Positions 46,740 to 59,373 of a stretch of 64,000 nucleotides of DNA are shown piece by piece (position 1 is the stretch's first letter; the number at the start of each line of letters is the position of its first letter). This stretch comes from Sipunculus nudus. Lineage: Eukaryota > Annelida > Sipuncula > Golfingiida > Sipunculidae. The translations under genes were made by a program, and so were the position numbers. Under the pieces are notes generated by a model, which was not told where the DNA came from, did no database searches, and saw nothing but the letters and a program-made list of their open reading frames with translations. Location of the stretch: NCBI GenBank assembly GCA_026874595.1, contig CM049316.1, positions 14,513,839 to 14,577,838 on the forward strand. Direction: 5' to 3'.

Positions 46740-49700
46740 AATAATTTGCCCTGTGCCAGCCCAGGTGGTGAGACTCGGAGAATCGTGATGTACAACGCAG
46801 CGGTGAAAAGCAGATCTGGAATGATTGCAGTGCATAACCGCTGTGTGAGGAGTGTACCCTGTATCATTTTTCACTGGGTTTGTGCAGACCATGCTGTGGT
46901 GATGCGCTTCCAGGTTTAGTTTTTACATTTTCCCAATGACACTGCATCTCAATTAGGTATAATGCACTTTTTATTTCATGCTGTTTGTTGTACTATCTTT
47001 CTGACTTTATCAAACTTCCTAGCAAGCAAAGTGATTAAATAACGCAAGGTCCCTGGAAGCGTAATTGCCGGAGCCCTGCTTTTACAAAGATGGTTTGTGA
47101 TAATTTGTTCTTTGCTGTTTCTCCTTTAGGCCTATTATGGTGTAAAAGTCTTACTTCATTCATGTACCAAAATTATTCTGAGCACTAATTACTAAGTATA
47201 TAAAGCGCCGCAGCTAAAACAACAATATTCCCTTTGTCCGGATGACAATTCATATTTTACAGACATTGACCATGACATGGCTCATGGGAGCTAATAAATA
47301 TTCATTTCATGCTCTGCCCGAAATGTCATTATACTTCCAAAATCTACAACAAAATCATTGCAACAAACTCACCGCAGTAATCTATACACGTCCCAGAAAT
47401 ATCTACACATTACAAAGAAATGCATTATCTTTTATGGTAAATAGCCATAAAAATCAAGCCTGATTTCTCACCAGTGCCATGTATTCTCTCTTGCACTGAA
47501 TGTTTAACATAAACCTTCAACAGGAAGAAAGTCTCGGAAGCAAAACTAAACAAAATTATTTTGCGAGATATTTCTTGACCACTTTGCAGAAATTGAACTA
47601 TTGATAACAAATGCAAGCTTTGTCTACCTTGAGATCTGTGAATAACGTTAACAGACATGAAAGAAGCAAGTCCAACCTGACTTACAGGTACAACTTATAT
47701 GAATGATAACAAAGTCAGTAGTGTATCCAATGCAAATAAGCATCATAGCCCATGCATGGAGTTACTTGTTTATTCAAGACACCATCTGCATTAGATTCAT
47801 TCTTTCAACAAATAAAGCATATTAAATGGTTTATTTATGATTTTATATGCAAGATGGACCTGCTCTTAGTTGGCCAATTTGTGATGGGTAGAATGAAGCC
47901 TGATGAACCAAACAGGAGATCTTTCAGATGTTTAATAAGGTAAGATGAACCATTATATTCAGAGTGTGCGATAAAAAACATGATTCCATACAAAGCCTAA
48001 TTTTCCTAGAGCACGTTCATATTAATACTGTTGTTGACCATGTAACCTGTTGACCTTATAAATATTACTAAGACATGTGACCTGCACTTTGTGTTGACTT
48101 TTGTGGATCATCGAGATAAATCAAATGTGGGCTTAAATACACCACTTTTAGAAAATACATTTATTCCCCATATTCCTGGAACACAGACATAAAGATCAGT
48201 GTCAAATTACAGGAAACCTCAATTCATATGTACCTATCTATAGCAGACACCTCTATATTACAGACACTTGAGTCAGTCCTGTGACAGGTAGATTCAGATG
48301 TTTGTAACCTCTTAAATTCAGGTATTTCTATATCATGAGAAAAATCTAGGTCCAACCAGCTTCCATTATAAAAAGGGTTTACTGTATATTTAATTACAGA
48401 TTGTAACTACACAAAAAAAGAAATCATTAAGTATCAATGACTGAATCTCAAACATTGCCCAGTGAAAACACTGGAATACTTTATAATGATACCTGTAATC
48501 TGCTGTAATACCTCAATGGCACATCAGCACTGACTGGGTTTCGTATTTGAAACCATAATTACTCCTTTTTTTAAATATCAAACTGGTATTTAACGTATTC
48601 TGCTCTCTGTAGCCACATATCTCCCCATTAATCTTCCTGTGTAATGTACTGTGTAAACATAACACAGGGATATCAGACTGGTAGTTCACTAATTCAGTCA
48701 ATCATATCATAAACCAGCTTTCTGGTATCATTTTTGGTCGACTAATATGACAGGAGAATGATGTAACTTTCCACTGTCTCCCTCATTCATATTTTGTGTA
48801 TATATATGGAAACTATTCTGAAATCTCTAGGCATTTGCTAGAAATTTGAGGCTGGAGATATAACCACAATTTTAAAATAAAAATAAATTACTCTGAAATT
48901 TATATCCTTTTTATATACATAATGCATTCCGTCAAAAAATCAAGAAGTGTGTATAGATTTAGGCAAATTTTCATACTTCTATCTAGATATTGCTTTGTAT
49001 GGTGGCTGGTGAATACATCTCCAGCTGTCAAGTACCATTCATTAACCATTGCACTATTTATGACATTATTTGTCTCACAATTCCTAGGTAGCAAATCCAA
49101 CAAAAGCATAATCACTGTATATAACCATGAAAAATCAAATAAAGCTAAGACCATGCAGAAAAAGAAATGGCAGTACTAGAATGTGAACTTTTTGTTTAGC
49201 TGCGATACAGGCCATGTTGTCCTGACAGGAAAAATATTCTCCTGACGGGGGACAAAAAGGCCAAGGAATGGCTGGGAGGTAATAAGGTTTGCAAGCCGGA
49301 TGAATCACATGACCCTCGGCCTCACAAACAGGCTCGGAATAAACGGCTGGAAGTATCACATGAAAAAGGCTAAATGCACCAGACACAATTTTGTGTTGGA
49401 TACAATTTTATGTCAGACATAACTTTATGTCGGATAAAAGTTTGTGTCAGACACAAGTTTGTGTCGGGTAAAAAAACAAACAAACTTCCTAAAACTTCTC
49501 CACTCTGATGCTTTCTAAAGTGCATGTGAATGATGAAAATGTGTCTGTACATTAACATGATGACTAACATTAACGATGATGGTGATGATTAATAATGTTA
49601 CCATAAACTGTCTATCTGACTACTGCTCTCCGCTGAGCACATCTGCAAAAAATCAGAACTCATCACCACTGAATGATATACTGCTGTCACTACCACTCAC

Positions 49701-49911
49701 TTTGTCATCTTTTTTTTACGTCTGTAAATTTTAAACATTTGAGGGAAAATCAAATAAACCATAACTAGAATCTTTACGGAATATAAATACCGAGGCCCTC
49801 CTGAGCAGTGACAGTAACCACAGCCTATACAAACAGGGCTTGTTCTGATTATGCCACGTGTACAACAGACAGCAGAGAGTACCGAGAACTCAGACTCTAA
49901 TATCACTGAAT
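46740..49911. other. region downstream of PLC-gamma, nothing firm
   Basis: No coding exon supported. A relic of a Tigger-like right end (GGGTTTACTGTATA, about 48376-48389, with CAGACACCTCTATATTACAG near 48245) is likely. Confidence 0.35.
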
Positions 49912-49957
49912 TTATTTCTTCTTGATCTTGCCATTGGAACGACCAGTCCTTTGTGCC
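49912..49957 (-). CDS. PLCG: phospholipase C-gamma, last coding exon
   Basis: The acceptor CTTTTTCAG ends at 49958. The exon then completes the AGG codon split by the intron and reads AQRTGRSNGKIKKK followed by TAA at 49914-49912. This basic tail has the same flavour as the short Arg/Asn-rich end of vertebrate PLC-gamma-1. The phase fits the donor of the exon at 53310-53132 exactly. The intron to that exon is about 3.2 kb and holds tandem repeats. Confidence 0.82.
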
Positions 49958-49983
49958 CTGAAAAAGAAAACAAATGCATCATG

Positions 49984-50130
49984 AACACACAAAAAGTCAT
50001 CAACATATATTATGTATTAATGCTAAGCTGATACATAAAAAGCAAACACATTTCTGAACACACAAAAAGTCATCTACATATATTATGTATCAATGCTAAG
50101 CTGATACATAAAAGCAAACACATTTCATAA
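49984..50130. repeat. 73-bp tandem duplication
   Basis: Two nearly identical copies, each containing GAACACACAAAAAGTCATC and GCTAAGCTGATACATAAAA, starting 27 bases upstream of the last PLC-gamma exon (in its intron). Confidence 0.85.
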
Positions 50131-50152
50131 ACAGATAAATAACATTAATACA

Positions 50153-50207
50153 GTGAAACCTCACCTGATGACCGGATAAAAGTTTGTGACCCCCCCCCCC
50201 CCCCCCC
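50153..50207. repeat. Tigger-type terminus relic followed by a C18 run
   Basis: TACAGTGAAACCTCACCTGA at about 50151-50170 matches the Tigger terminus seen at 4534. A homopolymer C run fills 50190-50207. No opposite end was found. Confidence 0.5.
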
Positions 50208-52074
50208 AAAAAAAAGATGCCCCGTATTTTTGGTCCCAGATTCATGTATTATTTCATCATTAAGACCTCCTATTAACAAGCCAATTTTGGCTGGTGCCCC
50301 AGTTGGTGGTGTTGGCAAGATTTCACCTTACAAATAAATATTTTATATTCATTACAGGCATGTCTTTCATTATAATTTTTTTCACGCAAAGTTAGAAGTA
50401 AAATACAAAAATAAGCTGTACTGGGACATAAATAAGGTGAAGTAAGATTGCAGCATTATCAAAACTCGAAAGAGGACCCTCATGATTATTAATGGCCTTG
50501 GCATATTTCCATTTTATTAGGATTACTGTTAAAGTTAATACACAAGTTTTTAGATTACCAATTATTTCTGGGTAACACAGCAACAGAGATAATTAGAGTC
50601 AAATATTTCAAGCTGTCTATAGTGCACTATAAGTATATAGCATTTTGTTTACTTTATCAAAGGGGACTGTTGTGCTTTTTCCATTATTGCTTAGCTGCAG
50701 GTTGATGCTGCCAGGTGTGGTGATTTAAGTTCCATTCTCTTATCAAGATAAATTTTGATATTTTATTCATAGTCCCTTTAATGATATTCAATATAAGTAT
50801 TACAATCAGAACTGAGTCAATGCCCTTTTTGTATCTGCACTTTGTTTCCAGTCTGACTTGCAACATTTGGGTTTTAGAGGGTACAAAGGCACGTGAAGGC
50901 TAATGAAATGCTTGTCAGGAATGAATCAGTCAGGGCACGGAAATGCTGTACAAAAGGACATCAAGAACAGGCTGTGATTCGACCTGTAGCATGAGAGAAC
51001 AACCTGTAAATTGTAAGAGAATTCCCCTTAGTCTGCCCTGGTTTTGTAGATCACTGATTGCCAGACCTGTGCCCTAAACTGATATCCAATTCTCCTGAAA
51101 GAAAGCTGAGCTCCCATCTCACAATTACAATGTCTTCAACAAAGTACAAGTCATGTAATCTTCTAACGCCCTGCTCAGCTGGAACTATATGTACTGTCTC
51201 CAGGACTAATAATGTCCTTGCAGTATTTAACAAATACACCCTGCTCCGTGTACACCTACTCTGTCGTTGATATAACAGGACCCATCACCAGTTGATGCTA
51301 TCTTCCAAATTCATTTGCTGACTTGCAGGCCTTGACACCACCTATTTATATCTTGGTAGCCAGATGGGGTCTTTTCTCATCAAGACTGGCACCTACCAAA
51401 TTTTCTAGAATTTACCAATTGGAAATTACACATTGCCTGAATTCTCTAGAACCTTCTGTCATCTAATTTTAATAAGTCATGGTACAGTAAGTCCATTTGC
51501 TTACATAATAAACAAAATCCACTGGCCTTCTTGGCACTGATGTAAACAATTTGGATGCCAACAACAACATACATCTTTACCAAATATTATCAACTCTGTC
51601 TCTCTGACTACACTATATGATTGATATTCCAAATTTACATAAACTGACCTGTTAATGCACCACATAAATTATGTTTTCCTTCAATAATTTTATTATTTCA
51701 TAAAATTCCATTTGACATACACTGGGCGGGTAGCACATTTGTATCACAGAGGGATTACTTTTAAAAAAAATTTTTTTTGGGTGGTGATATTTCCCTCAAT
51801 GTTTCAGTGATGTAGTTCTTGGATTTTTTTAGGGACTAGGACCTGGCCTAGAGGGACTTGTACTCTTGCTTGAAGGTAAGGACGTGATTCACTCCATCTC
51901 TAGTCCATTAGAAAAAGAAAAGCTCTTTCAAATACAATAAGGGCTTACATAAATGTGCGAACTATTTAACAGAATACTACAAAAAAAGCTATATATTATC
52001 AAATACTTCTCAATGGGAGTTACACATACATGTGTAACATAACAAGAACACTTCAAATGGTGCATAATATATGA

Positions 52075-52620
52075 TCTCATTAAATATGCATGGCTTTCGC
52101 TGGAAGCTATTGGTGAGATCTTGAATTGATTAAAATATCGTTATATGTCGTTAAAATGTACATTATTGCAGCAACACTGCAAATTTGCCTGTGCAAACCA
52201 GCCTGGTGACCTCTGACCTCATTAAATATGCATGAATTTTGCAGAAAATTTAACTCAGGTGAGAAACTCCATTGTTATATATATATGATAAGTATCATGA
52301 AAATCCATAAGATATTTCGAAGTCATCATGCTGCCACCCAAGTGTGGTGACCTCATTAAATATGTGTTTATTTTGCTGGAAATCAATCTTAGGTGAGATA
52401 TTTTATGGATCAATAATTCTCTTAAGTTTGATCTCAATCCATTATTTACCTCTAAGTTATCGCAGCGACAGTACAATGTGGCTAGTGACCTCTGACCTTA
52501 TAAATATGCGTGGATTTTGCCCATAATCGATCTTGGGTGAGATAATCTATTGGTAAGTAGTTATGGTTAGTTGCATGAAAATCCATCAAAGCCCTGGTTA
52601 GTTATGGTAGCAACACTTAA
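52075..52620. repeat. ~145-bp tandem repeat, four diverged copies, within a PLC-gamma intron
   Basis: Each unit has GTGACCTCTGACCTCATTAA-like and ATATGCATGG/A words, then a GGTGAGA word and a CATGAAAATCCAT word. Copies start near 52080, 52210, 52350 and 52490. Confidence 0.75.
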
Positions 52621-53131
52621 AGTTAACAGATGGTCATATGGTAATACTGAGCATAGGTATACCATGGTATGACCAGTCATAGACGGGCAAATAACGGGTC
52701 TCATCTAATTCTTAATCTAAGTATGTTCATCTACAGAGTTTCATTTTGGTTTTGGACTATGTGACTGGGTGGTGGCACTTGCTTCCTAACACGTTATTTT
52801 GTATTTTTTTTGTCACCCAGGCCTGGTGTCTACCACACCTGGGGGTCCTGGGTGTGTCATCAACCCCACTGCTCAATCATGACAAAAACTCGATAAGACG
52901 CACTCTTTCATGAGAGAAACACCACCATAGGGCACAGCAATCCTATTAAACCTGCCAAGCACTCAACCTGGGAGTGGATTGATAATGAAAAATCTACCTG
53001 CTCCTCTTGGCTTTGAGTCTTGTCCTCTGCCCCATCACCACAGAAGCTGATTAAAGGGTGATTATGTTGCCTTAATAAGTATAAGGTGGAGATATACATA
53101 TTTCAGCATTTTGAGATTATTTTTTGTTCAC

Positions 53132-53310
53132 CTGGCTTTGCGTTCCTCGTTCTTGTCTAGTAGACGTGACTCTGTGTCATTAAGCTGGGCCCGTAGAGCT
53201 GTGGCTCCCGTGAGGTCCCCAATTCTCTCGCGCTCCTCCAGCTGTCCCTGAAGGCTGATTGCTTCATCCCGGAGCTCCTGAATGGAGGAATAGATTTCAC
53301 TGCTCTCCTC
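53132..53310 (-). CDS. PLCG: phospholipase C-gamma, penultimate coding exon (coiled-coil tail)
   Basis: The acceptor CATTTTACAG ends at 53311 and the donor is AG/GTGAAC. The phase-0 start gives a 59-codon segment opening EESSEIYSSIQELRDEA and ending DKNEERKA plus two bases of a split Arg codon. It is strongly charged, with heptad-like Leu/Ile spacing (SLQGQLEERERI, ALRAQLNDTESRLL), so it is probably a coiled coil following the C2 domain. Placement in PLC-gamma rests on exact splice phase with both neighbours, on shared strand and order, and on the tail position. This segment by itself is not a diagnostic family motif. Confidence 0.8.
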
Positions 53311-54235
53311 CTGTAAAATGGAAAATATGTAGAAATCAGACAACATCCAAAAAATGCTCTCCTCTTGAAAACAAAAAATTACACACAAATAAGACAACAT
53401 ATAAAACTGCTCTCCTCCTTAAAATACAAAAATATGCATAAATCAGACAACATGTAAACACAGAGATGTTTTTTAAAGGATATAGGTCAATGGCCTGTTT
53501 GTGGCACTGTCTATTGAATGAGTATGCAGGTATCCATCTAGTTAGAATGATATTTTATTATTAAGCCTTTTGCATTTCAGGTTTTAGTATCTTTTACAAA
53601 TGAGAAGAGAGTCTGAGAACATGCAGCAGAATTTTCCAGAGTTCCAACTTATCAATTGTCCGATAAAACTGAAAAGGAAACTCACACATTTCTTACACAG
53701 GAGCCTGTCATGATCTCATCTTTGAAGGTTACAAAAGTAACAGTTGATTGTTTATCAATGTAAACTAATGAATGGCAAATTAACCTTAATCTAACAAACA
53801 CAAATGTATATGTACAAATGTGTTTGTTCACAACATGACTTATGCAATCATGCACGGGCCAAAGAAGAGTCCATTAGAATTTGGTGTTGATCTGGCACAT
53901 GATCTGGATTCAGGAACACCCTCAGGGAATATTTACAAATACCAAAATCAATGTCCCCCTTCCGCGGAAGCGGGGGACTATAAGTAATATAATCTTATAA
54001 ATTTGTACTACTGGTAACAGCTTAATCATATCTAATTATGTTAAATAATAATGAAAATAATGATGATAATGATGATAATAATTATTATTGTTAATTTTTA
54101 TTCCAAACATTTTATCATTATAGTGTAGCTGTGTTGTGAGCCAGATCTGCGTGCATGAAGCAAACTATACGGTAATACAATTAGATAATGCTGGGTGATG
54201 GAGGGTAAAAATCTCATAAATCCTGCCGTCCTTAC

Positions 54236-54315
54236 TTTCATCTCCAGATGAATCAGCAATGCAGCAAGTTCCAGATCCTCGCTATACCCGTTCTTTAAAG
54301 GCACTGACCGGAAAC
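54236..54315 (-). CDS. PLCG: phospholipase C-gamma, end of C2 domain
   Basis: The acceptor TTTACTGGACAG ends at 54316 and the donor is ATGAAA/GTAAGG. Joined to the previous exon it reads through [19 protein letters not shown] then [10 protein letters not shown]. Human PLC-gamma-1 has almost the same string at the end of its C2 domain ([17 protein letters not shown]), which is diagnostic of the gamma class. The 6.6-kb intron upstream contains a hAT-like element, a 338-bp tandem array and a pogo-like MITE. Confidence 0.93.
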
Positions 54316-54901
54316 CTGTCCAGTAAAGATACAGAAAAATTAAAATCTTTTTCTTTCAGATACTGCAGATTATTGGTGAAAACTGAACTCAAACAATATA
54401 GTAAAGGGTACATTTGGTCACTGCACTCATCTGCCTTTGCCTATGACAGTAACCGACTTCATAAATCCTAGCATACACAGGAGGTTATAGTTCTTTTTTA
54501 AATTTTGCACTCGAAGATGTTAATCTATATGTTTCAGCCATTTGGTAATGGTTTAAATATGTATGTCCTGCATGAATAGTTTCCTTTCCCTTAATTCCAC
54601 AGACCTTGATGGTTCTGGAATGCTAATAAAGAATGGATCATCTAAGGTTGATAAGGACACAGATATAAGATATAAAGATACTCCAAGGACAGTCCTGTGC
54701 AGGGCAGGAATTTAACTGTAGAGTTAGTATGGTGGTGACTTGTAGTGTCATTTCAGCCTCCAGACACTGGAGAGCTCACAACAAGCCTAATAGCAAAATA
54801 GTACCTTTACATGTTGCATACAGGACTGCACTATAAGGCTCCATGAGGATGCAAATATTTTTGCCAGTTTTGACAATGCCTCATGGTCTACACGCATGTT
54901 G

Positions 54902-56620
54902 CAGGGCCCGACAAAATTTTTTTGCTGGCTAGTCAAGTTTGATTTTTGACTAGCCCGCAGAAAAATTTCACTAGCCCAGTATGTTTCAACAAAATTAAAT
55001 TAAAAATTAAATATCATAAAAATAATATGATGACAATGAGACATTTTGGCCAAGATGGCGTCCAGGGAAGACAAATAGGCAAAATATATGAATTCCTTTA
55101 TACATACATTCATGTTTGTGTCTGGTATTAACACTATTCATAAGTTGTATTCATTTGTTTTTGATGTTTGCAAAATAGTGAAAACAAGACCTTTATTATA
55201 AAAATTCAATGGTGTCACCGGTATTGAGAAAACATGAAAAATGTGTACCCCTTCCCCACCATCTAGGATTTAGAATTTAAAATTGCCCAAAATGTGTCTT
55301 TTGATTACAAAAATGCAGCGTGCACCTCAAGGTTGCAGAGAAAATCTTGTCTCCTGATCTGCTCGTCGTTGTTTCAATTTTTTTTTTGTTTTGCCATAAA
55401 CCAGTTACCTAAAAATATCTCAACAAATTCATAACAAACTCCCTTTGAGGTATCCAAAAATGTTCCTTGACTTATACAATTGTCATTCTATTCTAAATCT
55501 TAATCTGGGCTGAAAATTGTTACTTTCTGGAATTTTCAAGAAAATATCAGAATAATTTCACCAATTACCTGTGGTCATAATTTTTAATGTCATGTTCGTT
55601 GCCCCTATGCTCATTTGAAAATCTCGCTGGTCAACTGAATTGATTTAGAAAAATTCGAAGGTACAACGTGAATATGTGCCTGTTTTGGATGAAAATAACA
55701 TGAAACAAGTGATTTTCATTTTTAACTGAGGTGGGTTGACGATCGGTGATCTGCCAGAGAAATTTCTTGACTCTTTTTGATCCCGTCGGTTGTCATGAAG
55801 AGCTCACGCAAAACAGATTGAATGGGACAAGTGGCTGTTCCTTTTACCGTACACAGTACATTGCCCACAGCTGTTCAATTTAATTTCTAATAGATGAACA
55901 GGGAAGTACAGCACAGAACGGAACAGCTTACTGGAGCGCCACCGTGTGTTTGTTTAAGAGACTAAGACCATGTTCTATGTGACAACGCACGCAACCGCGT
56001 AATACATTGGATTTGTTTCCACTGGCAGTTTAACCTTTTGGACATAACAGTTCATCAAATAGTAGAAATATTACTGCTGAAATGAATTATGTTATTATAT
56101 TATACAGTGTAAGATAAAACAAGCCAGATATCTTTGAATAACTTTTGAGACCAGCTAGCATAAAAGTCAGTACTACCAACCGTGTCCATAAACAAGTTCT
56201 GCTGCTGGCCTCGCGGTTCACTACATGAAAAATGTCAAAGTTGAAAGAAAAGAAACTGCAGGGGACAGTATCGATGCTAATTGTAGCACGAAAGTGGTCA
56301 CAAGGAAGGTGGAAAGGTGATATTCAGACATTTTGGCAGCAAGAATTATTTTCACACATTTTGTCATCGAAATTTTGGCGAAGGAAAAATCGTTCGCGCA
56401 AGAAGCATTTTGCCTAACCTTCGCCGAATGAAACGATCCTCCTCGCAGTTGATCTGTTTAAATTTTAATGTCATTAGATCCCTGTTGGGGTTTTAGAGTG
56501 TGTGTAAGGATTAACTCGTTTATGACTAGCCCATCGGACTTACCAGCCTGGACTTAAGGGTAGTCTGATGGCGAACTTGGGTAGCCCCAGGCGTCGGGCT
56601 ATAGGGTTTGTCGGGCCCTG
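54902..56620. mobile_element. 1.72-kb hAT-like non-autonomous transposon in a PLC-gamma intron
   Basis: Perfect 14-bp terminal inverted repeats CAGGGCCCGACAAA at both ends. The 6-bp sequence ATGTTG is duplicated immediately outside (54896-54901 and 56621-56626). GACTAGCCC words repeat just inside both ends. The CAGGG terminus is typical of hAT elements, though their target duplication is usually 8 bp (5-6 bp in some groups), so the assignment is tentative. I see no transposase; the 61-codon frame at 56232-56417 is not recognised. Confidence 0.82.
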
Positions 56621-56694
56621 ATGTTGTCACTTGACATAAACCAGACCAATCGGTATCCTTTTTAGTACAATTTCTAACAACACCTACCATATGG

Positions 56695-59335
56695 GAAACA
56701 AGGGACCCATGGGTCACATCGCTCAGCTGAATTTTGGAAAATATTAGTTACAGCAAAAATATTTTTATTTCTTTTGGTTTTTCATGTATATTATCATTAG
56801 AAAAGCTATGAAAAAATGGCCTTGCTAAAATGAAACTCTGTAAATTATAGAATAATGGACATGAGCTAAACCATTTAGTGATGCACCAAGGGAACAAATA
56901 GGCCTACAGTAAGTGTTATATAAAAGTAACATTTCATAAACAAATAATGTGTGAAGGTAATTAAGTTTTCAAAAGATAAATATATGGCCATATAAGTTAA
57001 AAATTAATCCCAAAAAGTTTGACCAATATTCCTAATTTTAATACTAAGTTAACAGTGTTATTCACACCTAGGCCCCGTCAACTTTAAGAGATATGAATGA
57101 AATGCTACAGAGTATTTATATTTTCTAAAATCTTGTCAGTTTGCACTTACATTAGATCCTAATATTTTATCACATTTGAATATAAGGATTAAATTCCTGA
57201 AAATTTTTTCTTTAAACAAGGTTCTAGGTCCAGTGGTTACGATTTGTGCCTGGTTAACGGACGGACAGACGGACGACGGACAAAGAGTGATCGCTATAGA
57301 TCAGATGACTTTCAGTCAGCTAAGCTAAAAATTGAAAAAAAAACAGATGGCGCCACCAGACTGCAGAAACTGATGAAACACCCCATGATCAATATCAATG
57401 CTAAGAATCATGGTGATCAATGCATTAGTTGTTCAGATACTTGAGCTTTTGTATCAAATTTTCCATTATTCTGGGGGGTACTTCTGAGCCCAATAGCTCG
57501 AAGAATATGGGTAACAGAGACCTAATTTGAGGTTTCCAAGGAAACTTTTTATGGGCTTCTCTGCATGTCAAGACAGAAGATTCTAGATCTAGGCATTACG
57601 ATTTGTGCCCTGTAAAATTCGTAAAAATCGAAAAAATACCAGTGGCGCCATCAGACTGCAGAAACTGATGAAACATTCCAAGATCAATATCCGTGCAAAG
57701 AATTATGGTGATCATTGCAATAGTTTTTCAGATACTTAAGCTTTTGTACCAAATTTTCCATCATTCTGGGGGGTACTTGGGAGCCCCATACCTCGAAGAA
57801 AATGGGTAACAGAGACCTTTTTTTAAGTTTCTAAGGAGACTTTTAATGGGCCTCCCTGCATGTCAAGAGAGAAGATTCTAGGTCCAGGCGTTACGATTTG
57901 TGTCCTGTTAACAGATGACCCCATCTTAAGGTCTCATAAATAGAGAAAATAATTCGTAAAAATAAAAAAAATACAGGTGGCGCCACCAGACTGCAGAAAC
58001 TGATGAAACATCCCATGATCAATATCCATACAAAGAATCATGGTGATCAATGCAATAGTTGTTCAGATATTTGAGCTTTTGTATCAAATTTTCCATTATT
58101 CTGGGGGGTACTTCTGAGCCCCATAGCTCAGAGGTTATGGGTAACAGAGACCTAGTTTCAGGTTTCCAAGGAGACTTTTCATGGGCCTCCCTGCATGTCA
58201 AGAGAGACGATTCTAGGTCCAGTCATTAGGATTTGTGCCCTGTTAACCGATGGCCGCATCTTTTAATGTCTCAAAAATAGAGAAAAAAACACGTAAAAAT
58301 CGAAAAAAATACAGGTGGCACCACCAGTCTGCAGAAACTGATGAAACATCCCATGATCAAAATCAATGCAAAGAATCATGGTGATCAATGCAATAGTTGA
58401 TCAGTTACTTGAACTTTTGTATCAAATTTTCCATTATTCTGGGGGGTACTTCGGAGCCCCATAGCTCAGAGGTTATGGGTAACAGAGACCTAATTTCAGG
58501 TTTCCAAGGAGACTTTTTATGGGCCTCTCTGCATGTCAAGAGAGAAGATTCTAGGTCCAGTCGTTACGATTTGTGCCCTGTTAACAGATGACTGCATCTT
58601 CAGAGGTCTCAAAAATAGAGAAAAAAATTCGTAAAAATTGAAAAAATACAGGTGGCGCCACCAGTCTGCAGAACTGATGAAACACTCCATGATCAATATC
58701 CATGCAAAAAATCATGACCATCAGTAATGTAGTTAATGAGATATTGAAGTTTTTGTATGAAATTTTTGACTATTCTGGGGGGTACTTCGGGGCCCCATAG
58801 CTCAAAGGATATTGGTAACAGAGACCTAATTTCTGGTTTCAATGGACATTTTTTCATTGACCTCTCAATGTCTCAAGAATGAAGATTCTAGGTCCAGTCT
58901 TTACAATTTGTGCCTTGTTAACAGATGTTCACATTTTTAAAGGTCTAAAAAATAGAGAAAAAAATTCATAAAAAAAATCGAAAAATATAGGTGGCGCCAC
59001 CAGTCTGCAGGAACTGATGGAACATCTCATGATCAATATGTATGCATAAAATCATGACCATCAGTGATGTAGTTAATGAGATATTGATGTTTTTGTATGA
59101 AATTTTTGACTTTTCTGGGGGGTACTTTGGGGCCCCATAGCTCGAAGGATATGGGTAACAGAGACCTAATTTCTGGTTTCCAAGGAGATTTTTCATGGAC
59201 CTCTCAGAATGCCAAGTTACAAGGTTCTAGGTCCAGCGGTTACGATTTGTGCCTGGTAACTGACGGACAGACGGACGAAGGACAAAGAGTGATCGCTATA
59301 GCTCAGATGACTTTCAGTCAGCTGAGCTAAAAATT
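56695..59335. repeat. interspersed repeat of the CTCAGCTGA-bordered family, carrying a satellite-like core
   Basis: Opens AACAAGGGACCCATGGGTCA then CATCGCTCAGCTGA (from about 56697) and closes ATAGCTCAGATGACTTTCAG then TCAGCTGAGCTAAAAA (about 59297-59331), the same borders as 40766-43955. The centre is the tandem array at 57340-59230. Another closing word (CAGATGACTTTCAGTCAGCT) occurs near 57302, so two units may be joined. Confidence 0.65.
57340..59230. repeat. ~338-bp tandem repeat array, about six units
   Basis: Each unit opens with a GGTGGCGCCACCAG-type palindrome at about 57346, 57640, 57975, 58313, 58650 and 58989 (spacings 294, 335, 338, 337, 339). Shared inner words include CTGCAGAAACTGATGAAACA, ATTCTGGGGGGTACTTC and ATGGGTAACAGAGACCTAAT. 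The array lies in a PLC-gamma intron. Short open frames over it are artefacts. Confidence 0.9.
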
Positions 59336-59373
59336 CTGTTTTACCTCAGCATTTCCACAGATCCTTCAGTATA

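Noticed and set aside
50153-50400. A second complete Tigger-type element
   Set aside because: Only one terminus (CAGTGAAACCTC) is visible; the end relic near 48376-48389 faces the wrong way to be its partner.
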